Assembly: GCA_934133115.1 (NCBI GenBank)
Contig: CAKPAV010000086.1
Span: 1-7,065, forward strand
Reading direction: 5' to 3'
Source of the DNA: an uncultured Bacilli bacterium
Lineage (GTDB): Bacteria; Bacillota_I; Bacilli_A; RFN20; CAG-826
Length of the DNA: 7,065 nt
Below, piece by piece: positions 1-7,065 of this stretch (positions are counted from its first letter, which is position 1; each line of letters begins with the position of its first letter). The notes beneath the pieces are model-generated. The model saw nothing but the letters and a program-made list of their open reading frames with translations. It made no database searches and had not been told where the DNA came from. Made by a program: the position numbers and the translations under genes.

Positions 1-75
1 GTACCACGTTAAGGAACCGCTTTCAACTATTTTTTTCACGCTTCCAATTTTTGTAAGAAAATAATTTTCACACTT
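1..75 (-). promoter_or_regulatory. Intergenic region with operator-like sites, probably upstream of the next minus-strand gene
   Basis: These 75 bases lie downstream of the operon terminator and contain no convincing gene. Read on the minus strand, 26-12 is TTGAAAGCGGTTCCT, which fits the published CcpA cre consensus WTGNAANCGNWNNCW at every fixed position. A related but weaker copy, TTGGAAGCGTGAAA, lies at 47-34, exactly 21 bp upstream. TTGAAA at 26-21 could also be a -35 box: 17 bases later, at 3-1, the sequence TAC begins, where a -10 box would be expected, but the window ends there. A small inverted repeat (gaaaa-taa-ttttc) spans 57-69. The inference is a promoter for a minus-strand gene beyond the left edge, controlled by CcpA or a local LacI-family repressor. 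The target gene cannot be seen. Confidence 0.4.
12..26 (-). promoter_or_regulatory. cre / LacI-family operator-like site
   Basis: The minus strand reads TTGAAAGCGGTTCCT. It has the central CG and the AANCGNTT-type core typical of LacI/CcpA-family operators, and it satisfies WTGNAANCGNWNNCW. It overlaps the candidate -35 hexamer (26-21), a position where binding would repress. A short degenerate motif can occur by chance, but its intergenic location and the related copy at 34-47 favour it being real. Confidence 0.42.
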
Positions 76-102
76 AAAAAAGAGCGCTTTTTAAGCGCTC
101 TT
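76..102 (-). terminator. Rho-independent terminator ending the operon
   Basis: Two perfectly complementary 10-base arms, AAGAGCGCTT (102-93) and AAGCGCTCTT (89-80), are separated by an AAA loop (92-90). On the minus strand the 3' arm runs into a T tract (81-76). Nothing comparable follows the hairpin on the plus strand, so the terminator acts on minus-strand transcription. The hairpin contains the last three codons (Lys-Ser-Ala) and the TAA stop (93-91) of the GH5 gene. It marks the end of the five-gene transcription unit. Confidence 0.92.
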
Positions 103-1782
103 ACCATCACTAAATCCTTGAAAAATTTGCTTTAAAATGTTTTCATGATACCACAAAGTATTGTTTTCATATGTAACATAACTCAACTTTTTCATATTAT
201 CATATAACCCCGATGCTTTATGTTTGTTTAAGAAACCAAATGCTTCACTATGTTCATTTCCTGACATTGCTCCATTATCCCAAACCATACATGCAATATT
301 TTTTTGCGTGGCATTTTTCATATAATAATAAGCATGATCTTCTCGACATTTATCACGGCCATCAACATCCCTATCAATACTACCCCATTCTGATATAATT
401 ACACCAATTCCTTTTTTAATAAAATTATTTTCAAGATTAGTGAATAATTGATCTAACGATTTTTTATCTTCAGATGAATTTTTATTCCACACATCTTTAT
501 AATAACCATTATCAGCATTATGGTAACAAAAATAATTTGGATAATAGGCATGGCCATTAAATAATAACTTATCAGTTGCGGAATCCGTTGGAAACTTAAA
601 TTTAGAAACTGCGTTTATACTAGAATCATAAGCGTATTCTGGAATGTTTCCATATGTATTAATTGTTAAGTATCTATTTTTATTATTATCGCTATTTGAA
701 GCGCGAACAACATTAACAAATTCTTGATTATAATCCATAAGATTTTTATTTGCTTCTTTATACAAGCTAGAATATTTGCTATCGGTTGGATTCATATCCC
801 ACTGTATTTTCTCACTATACATTGGCTCATTAAGATTTTCAAAAATTAATCTTTCATCATAATCCTTAAAAGTTTCTGACACTTGTTCCCAAACATCATG
901 CACAAGATTCATTGTTTTTGCGCGATTGGCATTTGATAAATCATAACCTCTTACTCCATCCATAAGTGTAATCATTACATATAAATCTTCATAATCCTTA
1001 TATATATAATCCACTACTTCTTGAATTCTATTCATCCATTGTTCATTAATCTTGCCATTAGTCATATGGTTAGACCAACTCATCGGAATACGAATAGACC
1101 TAAAACCTTTATCATAAACTGCTTTAATGGTATTTTTAGTAATCTTACCGCGAAACTTTTGAGGTTGATCGCGAACTTCGCAAAACATCTCAATATTATT
1201 AATATCAAATCCTAATTCATTAACAATGCCGGTATTGGATTTATAGTCAAATCCATCAATAAAAGAAGAAAAACTATTTCCTAAATTCCAACCAACGCCT
1301 AATTTTTTAATAAAGGCAACACTAGAATTTGTGCTTCTTTTTGTTAATGTGAATTCAAATTTTAATGTGAATTCATCATATACTGCGTATATTACTTGTT
1401 TTTCTAAAGAATATATATTCGCACGATTAGTTTTCAAATTACTTTTAGTTAAATTGACGTACTTAACAGTTCCATTAGTATAACTAACTTTTATTTTTCC
1501 ATAATTAGAAAACTCTAAGTCTTCTCCATAACATGAAGATATTATGGGTTCTTCTTCCCAAGTAACTTCAAGTATTTTATTAATAGATGAACTAGCGCTA
1601 GTGCTTGGTGAAGGCAAAGTAGATGTTGATTTATCAATAGATGTAGTATTTTTAGAATCATTTACGCTTATTGATGGTTTATTTGAAATACTTACACTAG
1701 TGGAACCATTAAAAATGAATTCACAAGATGTTAATAATATAGTAATAGAAAATATCAAAAATATCTTATTAAATTTGCTCAT
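91..1782 (-). CDS. Secreted lipoprotein with GH5 glycoside hydrolase domain (endoglucanase-like)
   Basis: This 563-residue protein is predicted to be anchored outside the cell and to cut beta-1,4-glucan or a related beta-glycan. Residues 1-19 are a lipoprotein signal peptide with lipobox LTSC (lipidated Cys20). Residues 21-66 form a Ser/Thr/Pro/Asn-rich tether, and about 70-148 resembles a bacterial Ig-like (Big_3-type) domain. The GH5 domain spans about 155-555: GWNLGNSF (164-171), RIPMSW with Arg231, His239, FENLNEP with acid/base Glu319, HAYYP (His411, Tyr413), ISEWGS with nucleophile Glu465, and Trp501. The style is closest to GH5_4-like endoglucanases, but the exact substrate (cellulose, mixed-linkage glucan, xyloglucan, mannan) cannot be read from sequence. 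Oddity: where these enzymes usually have His-His-Asp, this protein reads LMDG (273-276). The ATG at 1782 has an AGGAG (1792-1788) five bases upstream. It is the last gene of the operon, 11 bp after the ABC ATPase. Confidence 0.88.
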   Translation of the reverse strand: MSKFNKIFLIFSITILLTSCEFIFNGSTSVSISNKPSISVNDSKNTTSIDKSTSTLPSPSTSASSSINKILEVTWEEEPIISSCYGEDLEFSNYGKIKVSYTNGTVKYVNLTKSNLKTNRANIYSLEKQVIYAVYDEFTLKFEFTLTKRSTNSSVAFIKKLGVGWNLGNSFSSFIDGFDYKSNTGIVNELGFDINNIEMFCEVRDQPQKFRGKITKNTIKAVYDKGFRSIRIPMSWSNHMTNGKINEQWMNRIQEVVDYIYKDYEDLYVMITLMDGVRGYDLSNANRAKTMNLVHDVWEQVSETFKDYDERLIFENLNEPMYSEKIQWDMNPTDSKYSSLYKEANKNLMDYNQEFVNVVRASNSDNNKNRYLTINTYGNIPEYAYDSSINAVSKFKFPTDSATDKLLFNGHAYYPNYFCYHNADNGYYKDVWNKNSSEDKKSLDQLFTNLENNFIKKGIGVIISEWGSIDRDVDGRDKCREDHAYYYMKNATQKNIACMVWDNGAMSGNEHSEAFGFLNKHKASGLYDNMKKLSYVTYENNTLWYHENILKQIFQGFSDGKSA

Positions 1783-1793
1783 AATAACTCCTA

Positions 1794-2951
1794 CTAAAAT
1801 TTGATAGTATTTTCAAATTCATCAAAAATGTGTAAACGTTCTAAATCAATATTAAATTTGATTTTATCATTAACAGATAAATCATATCCATCTTCACAAT
1901 AAATTGCTAAATCATAATTTTCAAATTGTGCATGGATAATGCTATCTTTTCCTAATAATTCAATCATTGTTACTTTTGCTTCAAGTTCACCTTTATCAGT
2001 AATAAATAAATCTTCAGCACGGATACCAAAACATAATTCTTTGTTATCATATTCTTTTAAAGCACTATTAATTTTACTATTTAATTTTATTTCTTGCTTG
2101 CCCACTATAGCCTTATTGTTCTTAGTATCAATTAAAGCATTAAAGAAATTCATTGTTGGAGAACCAATAAATGCAGATACAAATTTATTACTTGGTGTAT
2201 TATATACTTCTTCTGGCGTACCTATTTGTTGCACAACACCTTTGTTCATAATAACAATGCGATCTGCCATAGTCATAGCTTCTAATTGGTCATGAGTAAC
2301 ATATATTGTTGTTGCACCAATGCGATGGTGTAAATCAGTAATTTCTTTGCGCATTTGTACTCTTAATTTAGCATCAAGATTGCTCAATGGTTCATCCATT
2401 AAAAATACTTTTGAATCACGAACTATTGTTCTTCCTAACGCTACACGTTGTTTTTGACCACCAGATAACGCACGTGGTTTACGATCTAAATACTCGGTTA
2501 ATCCTAACATATTTGCTGCTTTATTAACTCGTTCATTGATTTCATTTTTTGACATATGACGCATAACTGTAACTTCTTTTTCTATAAATTTATGTTCTTT
2601 TTTGTCATACACTTTTTTCTTAATTACAGTGGGAACTTTTCTTATTTCTAAGCCATAACTAATATTTTTTCTAACTGATAAGTTAGGAAATAAAGCATAA
2701 CTTTGGAATACCATAGATATGCCACGATCTTTAGCTTGAACATCATTAACTAATTTATCATCAATATATAATTCGCCACTTGTAATATCTTCTAAACCTG
2801 CAACCATACGTAAAGTTGTGGATTTACCGCATCCAGAAGGACCAACAAGTACGATAAATTCTTTGTCTTTAATATCTAAATTAAAGTCATAAACAACATG
2901 ATTGTCTTTGCTATAATACTTATTAATATTTATTAACTTAATATTTGGCAT
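1794..2951 (-). CDS. Sugar ABC transporter ATP-binding protein (MsmK/UgpC/MalK type)
   Basis: This cytoplasmic ATPase powers carbohydrate import with two permease subunits and a binding protein, none of which is in the window. Numbered from the ATG at 2951 (385 residues) it has Walker [10 protein letters not shown] (37-45), Q-loop Gln83, signature LSGGQ (162-166), Walker B VFLMDEP (182-188), D-loop SNLD (190-193) and H-loop His220. A C-terminal OB-fold/TOBE-like regulatory domain covers about 240-385, so this is the CUT1 sugar class. A frame starting at GTG (2960) adds three residues, but that GTG lies inside the Shine-Dalgarno, so the ATG is chosen. About 104-135 is a Lys/Glu-rich insertion absent from ordinary MalK/MsmK. 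Tandem TAG TAG stops end the gene. Next to cellobiose phosphorylase, the likely cargo is cello-oligosaccharide, though MsmK-type ATPases often serve several importers. Family is confident; cargo is inferred. Confidence 0.92.
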   Translation of the reverse strand: MPNIKLININKYYSKDNHVVYDFNLDIKDKEFIVLVGPSGCGKSTTLRMVAGLEDITSGELYIDDKLVNDVQAKDRGISMVFQSYALFPNLSVRKNISYGLEIRKVPTVIKKKVYDKKEHKFIEKEVTVMRHMSKNEINERVNKAANMLGLTEYLDRKPRALSGGQKQRVALGRTIVRDSKVFLMDEPLSNLDAKLRVQMRKEITDLHHRIGATTIYVTHDQLEAMTMADRIVIMNKGVVQQIGTPEEVYNTPSNKFVSAFIGSPTMNFFNALIDTKNNKAIVGKQEIKLNSKINSALKEYDNKELCFGIRAEDLFITDKGELEAKVTMIELLGKDSIIHAQFENYDLAIYCEDGYDLSVNDKIKFNIDLERLHIFDEFENTIKF

Positions 2952-2955
2952 AACT

Positions 2956-2967
2956 ATCACCCTTTCT
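2956..2967 (-). promoter_or_regulatory. Ribosome binding site that fixes the ABC ATPase start
   Basis: The minus strand reads AGAAAGGGTGAT, a good match to the 16S 3'-end complement with a gap in the middle. The AAAGGG core ends 8 bases before the ATG at 2951. The alternative GTG start (2960-2958) is part of this motif and would leave no spacing, so the ATG is the credible start. The site fills the 17-bp gap after the cellobiose phosphorylase stop codon. Confidence 0.75.
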
Positions 2968-2968
2968 T

Positions 2969-5389
2969 TTAATCAGCATAAGTTATTTTTATATTTACGT
3001 CTTTTTTATCACTTAAAGGTACAATATTTCCGATTATTTCTTTTTCATCAACAATCATAGAATATTTATTCCCTCTTTTAGCTTCAATATGATATCTAGT
3101 ACCACGATATAATCTTTCAATTTTAAATTCATTAATGGAGTTAGGTAAAACTGGGTCTATTTTTAATCCTTCTAGTGTTGGTATAATACCTAAAATGTAT
3201 TGTGTAATATTTACCAATGTCCACGCTGAAGTACCAGTAAGCCAAGAGTTCTTAGCTTCACCAAAGTGCGGAGCATCAATACCCGCAATCATTTGGGAAT
3301 AAACATATGGTTCTGTTCTATGAATATCACTAATATTTTCAATATAAGAAGGACATATTTTCTTATAAATTTCAAACGCTCTATCACCATGACGCATATA
3401 TGCTTCTGCGCAACTTATCCATGGATTGTTATGGCAAAAAATTCCAGCATTTTCTTTATATCCTGGTGGATAAGAAGAAACTTCGCCCAAATTCAAATGA
3501 TAGTTTTGATAAGCAGGTTGTAATAAGACAATGCCATATTTTGTATCCAAGTGCGTTTTTACGCTATCTAAAGCTTTATTAGCAAGTCCGTTTTTTTCAC
3601 CAATTCCGGCCATTACGCACATTCCTTGTGGCTCAATAAATATCTTACCTTCTTCACAGACTTTACTTCCTACTGGATCTAAGAAAGCGTCATAAGCACG
3701 AATAAACCATTCTCCATCCCATCCATAAGTTTCTACGGCATTTATCATTTCGTTAATAGCTTTTGAAACTCTACTAACTTCTTTTAAATCGTTTAATTGT
3801 CTGCATATTTGCACATATTCTTTTCCATATTTAACAAACATTCCCGCTATAAAAACCGATTCAGCTTTATGTGATTCAAAGTTTGAACAAGTTTGGAAAG
3901 ATTCTCCTGGCTCCTTAGAAAAGCAATTTAAGTTTAAACAATCATTCCAGTCAGCGCGTCCAATTAATGGCAATTTATGTGGGCCTAAATTATTTAAAGT
4001 ATAATTAATACTTAGTTTTAAGTGTTCGAATAATGACTTTGCTTTAGTTTCATCATTATCAAATGGCACTAATGCACTAAGAATTGAATAATCGCCAGTT
4101 TCTGCCACATAAGCATAAGTCGCGGCGATTAACCAAAGTGGATCATCATTAAATCCTCCACCAATATCAGAATTTCCTTTTTTAGTTAATGGTTGATATT
4201 GGTGATATGTCGATCCATCTTCTTTTTGAATAGATGCTATATCAATAATTCTTTCTCTTGCACGATTAGGAATCATATGAACAAATCCTAATAAATCTTG
4301 GCAAGAGTCTCTAAATCCCATACCTCTACCAATACCTGATTCATAATAAGAAGCACTTCTTGACATATTAAATGTCACCATGCATTGATATTGATTCCAA
4401 ATATTGACCATACGATTAACATGTTCATCGCTTGATTGAACTTGGAAATGAGAGAACAATTCTTCCCAATAAGTATGTAACTTATTTAATGCTTTTTGAA
4501 CATTTTCTTCATTATTATATTTTTCAATTAGTTCATGGGCTTTTTCTTTATTAATATTTCCAAATTTATCCCATTTATCTTCTTCTTTATTTTCAACATA
4601 TCCTAATAGGAAATTAATAGTTTTTTCTTCTTTTGGTGCTAAAGTGACTTCTATTTCAAAACACGCAATTGGAGACCAACCTGATGCTTTAGAATTTGTA
4701 CATTTATTATTTTGAATAACGATTGGACTATCATAATTATTGAATTTTCCTAAGAAAGTATCACGATCGCTATCAAATCCAATCACTTCACCATTAGTAT
4801 AATAAAAACTATAGTGATTTCTTCTTTCGCGATATTCAGTCTTATGATAAATAGTTTTTTGTTCAATTTCTACTTCACCTGTCGAATAATTTCTTTGAAA
4901 ATTCTGACTATCATCACTAGCGTTCCATAAACAAAATTCCACTGCAGAAAACAATTTTATTCTCTTTTCTTCATTTGAATTGTTAGTTAAAGTAAGAGTA
5001 TTTATTTCACAAGCATCATCTAAAGGTACAAAACAAGTTAAATTTGCTTTTAAATTATTTTTTGTTGATATAAATTTTGTATACCCTATTCCATGATGAC
5101 ATTCATAACTATCTAAAGGTGTTTTAAGTGGTAAAAAACTTGGCGACCACTTGGTATCACCATCAACAATATAAAATAATCTTCCTCCATTATCATTAGG
5201 AACATTATTATAACGGAATCTTGTTATTCTTCTTAATTTAGCATCCTTATAAAAAGAATATCCACCTGCGGTATTAGAAATAAGTGAGAAAAAATCTTTA
5301 TTTCCTAAATAATTTATCCAAGGTAATGGTGTAAATGGTGTAGTAATTACATATTCTTTATTTTTATCATCAAAATACCCATACTTCAT
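2969..5389 (-). CDS. Cellobiose phosphorylase (GH94)
   Basis: Cytoplasmic enzyme catalysing cellobiose + phosphate to alpha-D-glucose 1-phosphate + D-glucose (EC 2.4.1.20), which saves one ATP per disaccharide. The 806 residues match the usual length (about 810), and the protein is collinear from end to end with the clostridial cellobiose phosphorylase sequence as I recall it. The N-terminal beta-sandwich domain includes WINYLG (25-29 region), [10 protein letters not shown] (35-44) and [12 protein letters not shown] (53-64). The (alpha/alpha)6 catalytic domain includes [12 protein letters not shown] (351-362), [11 protein letters not shown] (395-405), [10 protein letters not shown] (411-420), and [12 protein letters not shown] (477-488), in which Asp483 is the expected general acid. 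IFCHNNPW (650-657) and SWLTGTSAW (715-723) fit the phosphate-site region. The HQYQPL and [10 protein letters not shown] blocks favour cellobiose over cellodextrin or chitobiose phosphorylase. No signal peptide. The ATG at 5389 follows AAAGGAG (5406-5400) by 10 bases; this Shine-Dalgarno overlaps the upstream stop. The gene is intact. Confidence 0.96.
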   Translation of the reverse strand: MKYGYFDDKNKEYVITTPFTPLPWINYLGNKDFFSLISNTAGGYSFYKDAKLRRITRFRYNNVPNDNGGRLFYIVDGDTKWSPSFLPLKTPLDSYECHHGIGYTKFISTKNNLKANLTCFVPLDDACEINTLTLTNNSNEEKRIKLFSAVEFCLWNASDDSQNFQRNYSTGEVEIEQKTIYHKTEYRERRNHYSFYYTNGEVIGFDSDRDTFLGKFNNYDSPIVIQNNKCTNSKASGWSPIACFEIEVTLAPKEEKTINFLLGYVENKEEDKWDKFGNINKEKAHELIEKYNNEENVQKALNKLHTYWEELFSHFQVQSSDEHVNRMVNIWNQYQCMVTFNMSRSASYYESGIGRGMGFRDSCQDLLGFVHMIPNRARERIIDIASIQKEDGSTYHQYQPLTKKGNSDIGGGFNDDPLWLIAATYAYVAETGDYSILSALVPFDNDETKAKSLFEHLKLSINYTLNNLGPHKLPLIGRADWNDCLNLNCFSKEPGESFQTCSNFESHKAESVFIAGMFVKYGKEYVQICRQLNDLKEVSRVSKAINEMINAVETYGWDGEWFIRAYDAFLDPVGSKVCEEGKIFIEPQGMCVMAGIGEKNGLANKALDSVKTHLDTKYGIVLLQPAYQNYHLNLGEVSSYPPGYKENAGIFCHNNPWISCAEAYMRHGDRAFEIYKKICPSYIENISDIHRTEPYVYSQMIAGIDAPHFGEAKNSWLTGTSAWTLVNITQYILGIIPTLEGLKIDPVLPNSINEFKIERLYRGTRYHIEAKRGNKYSMIVDEKEIIGNIVPLSDKKDVNIKITYAD

Positions 5390-5404
5390 AAGTAAAATTC
5401 TCCT

Positions 5405-6277
5405 TTAACTATTAAAGAAACGAACAGCCAGTCCGCTTAATGCACTATTTTCATTTTTTGATACATGTACATTTGTATTTTTTAATTCTTTTTGAAGCGA
5501 TTCTAAAAAATAAGGATAAGCTTTACTAACTTGTCCACCCAAATAAAGATCATCAACTTTATTTTTGGTTAAATATGGTAATAGTCCTTGTCCTAATTCT
5601 TTACCAAATTGTTTTAAAGCTTCTAACGCTTCATAATCACCATTTTTAGCTAAATCACTAATTGCTTTTGATGATTCTATATTTTTATTTGTTATTAGTT
5701 TATAAAAACGAATCATTCCGCGAGCGGAAAAATAATCTTCCATAATTCCATCTTTATAAGGTTTATCATAGATATATTCTTTTGGAGAACCTAAATCATT
5801 ACGTAAAATTACATTTTTATTCATAACCACATATCCTAATCCTGTACCTAATGTAATCGCACATATTGATTTTTTATCTAAATCAACCATATCTTTTGAT
5901 TCACCAAGCAAAAATGAAATGACATCATTTTCAAAAAACATTGGCTTTGTTATATTTAATTTTTCTAAAAACAATTGCTTTAAATCTAAATTATATATTG
6001 CTTGATATTTATGGCTCATCTTTGAAATACCTTTTTCATAATCAAAAGGTCCTGGAACACTTAACGCTATAAACTCTATATCAATATTCTTTTCTTTTGC
6101 TTCTATTTCTAAATTCTTAAACATAGCGGCAAAACTATTGATGTAATCATCTATCGGAGCTGATGAATTAGCAGGAATTTGATATACTTTTGTCATCAAG
6201 TTGCCTTTACAATCTGCAATTGCCCCTTTTAAGAAAGTCCCGCCCATATCAATGCAATATGCATAATTAAATTTCAT
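5405..6277 (-). CDS. ROK-family sugar kinase (probable glucokinase-like)
   Basis: Predicted cytoplasmic ATP-dependent sugar kinase of the ROK/ASKHA fold, 290 residues from the ATG at 6277. Visible motifs are the N-terminal phosphate loop DMGGTFLKG (10-18), SVPGP (73-77), FENDV (115-119) with Asp118 as the expected catalytic base, the second nucleotide loop LGTGLG (143-148), and GGQVSKA (247-253). The classical ROK zinc motif (His plus CxCGxxGCxE) is missing, and there is no cysteine after Cys139. The glucokinase-style ExGH substrate motif is not evident either. Beside cellobiose phosphorylase the obvious substrate is the free glucose released; a beta-glucoside or other hexose kinase, or a non-enzymatic ROK regulator, is possible, though there is no helix-turn-helix. 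A TTG at 6286 would add three residues, but ATG fits the family N-terminus better. The start overlaps the upstream gene by 11 bp with only a weak GGGA (6291-6288), suggesting translational coupling. Confidence 0.88.
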   Translation of the reverse strand: MKFNYAYCIDMGGTFLKGAIADCKGNLMTKVYQIPANSSAPIDDYINSFAAMFKNLEIEAKEKNIDIEFIALSVPGPFDYEKGISKMSHKYQAIYNLDLKQLFLEKLNITKPMFFENDVISFLLGESKDMVDLDKKSICAITLGTGLGYVVMNKNVILRNDLGSPKEYIYDKPYKDGIMEDYFSARGMIRFYKLITNKNIESSKAISDLAKNGDYEALEALKQFGKELGQGLLPYLTKNKVDDLYLGGQVSKAYPYFLESLQKELKNTNVHVSKNENSALSGLAVRFFNS

Positions 6278-7065
6278 AATAATCAAATCCCATTATTTCC
6301 GCTAGAAGACTCATTTTACTTAATAAATTACCAGCAGTTATAGCATAGTGTTGAGTTACGCCTATTTCTAATAACTTTTGGAAAAATTCATTTACTGGCA
6401 TATGAGGTTTAAATAATCCATGTGAATATCCATCTAAGAAATGATCACTTTCTAATACTTCTACAGTTGTAGCCACTAATTTAAAGCGACCATTATTTTC
6501 AGAAAGATGAATCATTGTTTTTTCTCCTGGAGAGAAAACATGGTTAGCAAATGGCGCACCAGCATATTTAAGATTTGATTTAGCAAATCTTGTATCCGTG
6601 GCAATCATCGTCTTTCCTAATTCATCGGTATAATCATTAGGACCAGCATGACCCGCTGCAAATGTACCAGTTTGAGCATCAATATGGAATGGTTCAATAA
6701 ATGAAACATGTTGTGATGTTAATTTTTTCAAAATATAAGCACATAAACCAGCACCAATATCACCTTCAGGAACAACTAAAACATCATCAGTACCTGGACA
6801 TGGTGTAAATCCTGGCCTTAAACCAATTGTGCGTTGTAAGACTTTATCAATATCATTTAGTACTAGTAATTCCGAATCATATTTGCGAGCAATTCTTTCT
6901 AAAGCTAGACTCCCTTTTACTGAAGCTGCCATCTTTTCTTCATCAATTGTTCCTTTGACTTCGTATTTAGATAAAATTTCTTTTGTTAGTTTATTACATT
7001 CTTCATCATCAATCGCATCCATAATTTCACTTAATTCTACAATCGATAAGAAGCGAATTTCTGGA
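6267..7065 (-). CDS. Sugar isomerase-like protein (L-fucose/L-arabinose isomerase superfamily), C-terminal part
   Basis: The gene is cut by the right edge. The frame stays open for 14 codons upstream of the ATG at 7022, so that ATG is internal and the start lies outside. About 265 residues are visible, against about 450-500 in full-length relatives. Numbered from the Met at 7022, possible metal or active-site residues are Glu86 in PEGDIGAG (85-92), Asp115 in PFHID (111-115), His125 in AAGHAGP (122-128) and His225 in TQHYAI (223-228). Their spacing recalls the Glu/Asp(Glu)/His ligands of the fucose and arabinose isomerase fold. Other conserved-looking blocks are KYAGAPFANHVFSPGEKTM (152-170) and MGFDYYEI (244-251). 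The likely role is Mn-dependent aldose-ketose isomerisation or a related reaction in the cytoplasm. The substrate is unknown, and a link to cellobiose catabolism is not obvious. It overlaps the ROK kinase start by 11 bp, so the two are probably co-translated. The superfamily call is by eye. Confidence 0.68.
   Translation of the reverse strand, partial: PEIRFLSIVELSEIMDAIDDEECNKLTKEILSKYEVKGTIDEEKMAASVKGSLALERIARKYDSELLVLNDIDKVLQRTIGLRPGFTPCPGTDDVLVVPEGDIGAGLCAYILKKLTSQHVSFIEPFHIDAQTGTFAAGHAGPNDYTDELGKTMIATDTRFAKSNLKYAGAPFANHVFSPGEKTMIHLSENNGRFKLVATTVEVLESDHFLDGYSHGLFKPHMPVNEFFQKLLEIGVTQHYAITAGNLLSKMSLLAEIMGFDYYEI

Noticed and set aside
1..40. On the plus strand, GTACCACG at the left edge followed by a T run (30-36) recalls the end of a T-box leader.
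   Set aside because: The diagnostic upstream part of a T-box is outside the window, no clear terminator stem is visible before the T run, and no plus-strand gene follows.
1831..1844. TGTAAACGTTCTAA resembles half of a perfect cre site, about 50 bp upstream of the GH5 start.
   Set aside because: It lies inside the end of the ABC ATPase gene, where it encodes the family-typical ERLHIFD, and its second half does not match, so coding constraint explains it.
1939..2295. A 118-codon open frame on the plus strand.
   Set aside because: It is antisense to the conserved ABC ATPase gene and its translation resembles no family. The other plus-strand frames (213-398, 1021-1215, 1544-1804, 3266-3523, 3400-3582) are rejected for the same reason: they mirror real minus-strand genes.
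2952..2960. GTG at 2960 as the start of the ABC ATPase.
   Set aside because: It is part of the Shine-Dalgarno sequence; the ATG at 2951 has proper spacing and gives the usual N-terminus.
6278..6286. TTG at 6286 as the start of the ROK kinase.
   Set aside because: The ATG at 6277 gives the family-typical short lead into the DMGGT loop; neither start has a strong Shine-Dalgarno, so the common codon is preferred.
91..7065. Use of UGA as tryptophan, as in many Mollicutes.
   Set aside because: All five genes read through at family-typical length (or to the window edge) with TGG for Trp and end in TAA or TAG; no in-frame TGA is needed.

Overview
The window is AT-rich (roughly 30% GC by eye) and tightly packed. 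It holds five genes, all on the minus strand, which look like the distal part of one carbohydrate-utilisation operon. Transcription runs from the right edge to the left. The order is: a sugar-isomerase-like protein (cut by the right edge), a ROK-family sugar kinase, a cellobiose phosphorylase (GH94), an MsmK/MalK-type sugar-ABC ATPase, and a secreted lipoprotein with a GH5 glycosidase domain. Gaps between genes are 17 nt or less, one pair overlaps by 11 nt, and a strong intrinsic terminator sits on the last stop codon.

The organism is most likely a low-GC Gram-positive of the Bacilli/Mollicutes-like or Erysipelotrichia-like gut lineages. The reasons are the base composition, clear Shine-Dalgarno sequences (AAAGGAG, AGGAG), a lipobox followed by a long Ser/Thr-rich tether, a Gram-positive style sugar ABC ATPase, and a GH94 that closely resembles clostridial cellobiose phosphorylase. 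Trp is encoded by TGG and the five reading frames end in TAA or TAG, so nothing suggests UGA recoding. The lineage is an inference.

Layout: 1-75 is a short intergenic region with operator-like sites that probably serve the next minus-strand gene beyond the left edge. 76-102 is the operon terminator. 91-1782 is the GH5 lipoprotein, 1794-2951 the ABC ATPase, 2969-5389 cellobiose phosphorylase, 5405-6277 the ROK kinase, and 6267-7065 the C-terminal part of the isomerase-like protein.

How the genes could work together (inference): the cell-surface GH5 enzyme cuts beta-glucan outside the cell. Cello-oligosaccharides enter through an ABC importer powered by the ATPase; its permeases and binding protein are not in this window. 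Cellobiose phosphorylase splits cellobiose with phosphate into glucose 1-phosphate and glucose, and the ROK kinase can phosphorylate the free glucose. The isomerase-like protein does not fit this scheme directly.

The main oddities are a GH5 domain that keeps both catalytic glutamates but lacks the usual His-His after the third strand, a ROK kinase without the zinc-binding cysteine motif, a charged insertion in the ABC ATPase, and a pair of operator-like sites 21 bp apart at the left edge. I found no mobile element, CRISPR array, tRNA or rRNA.
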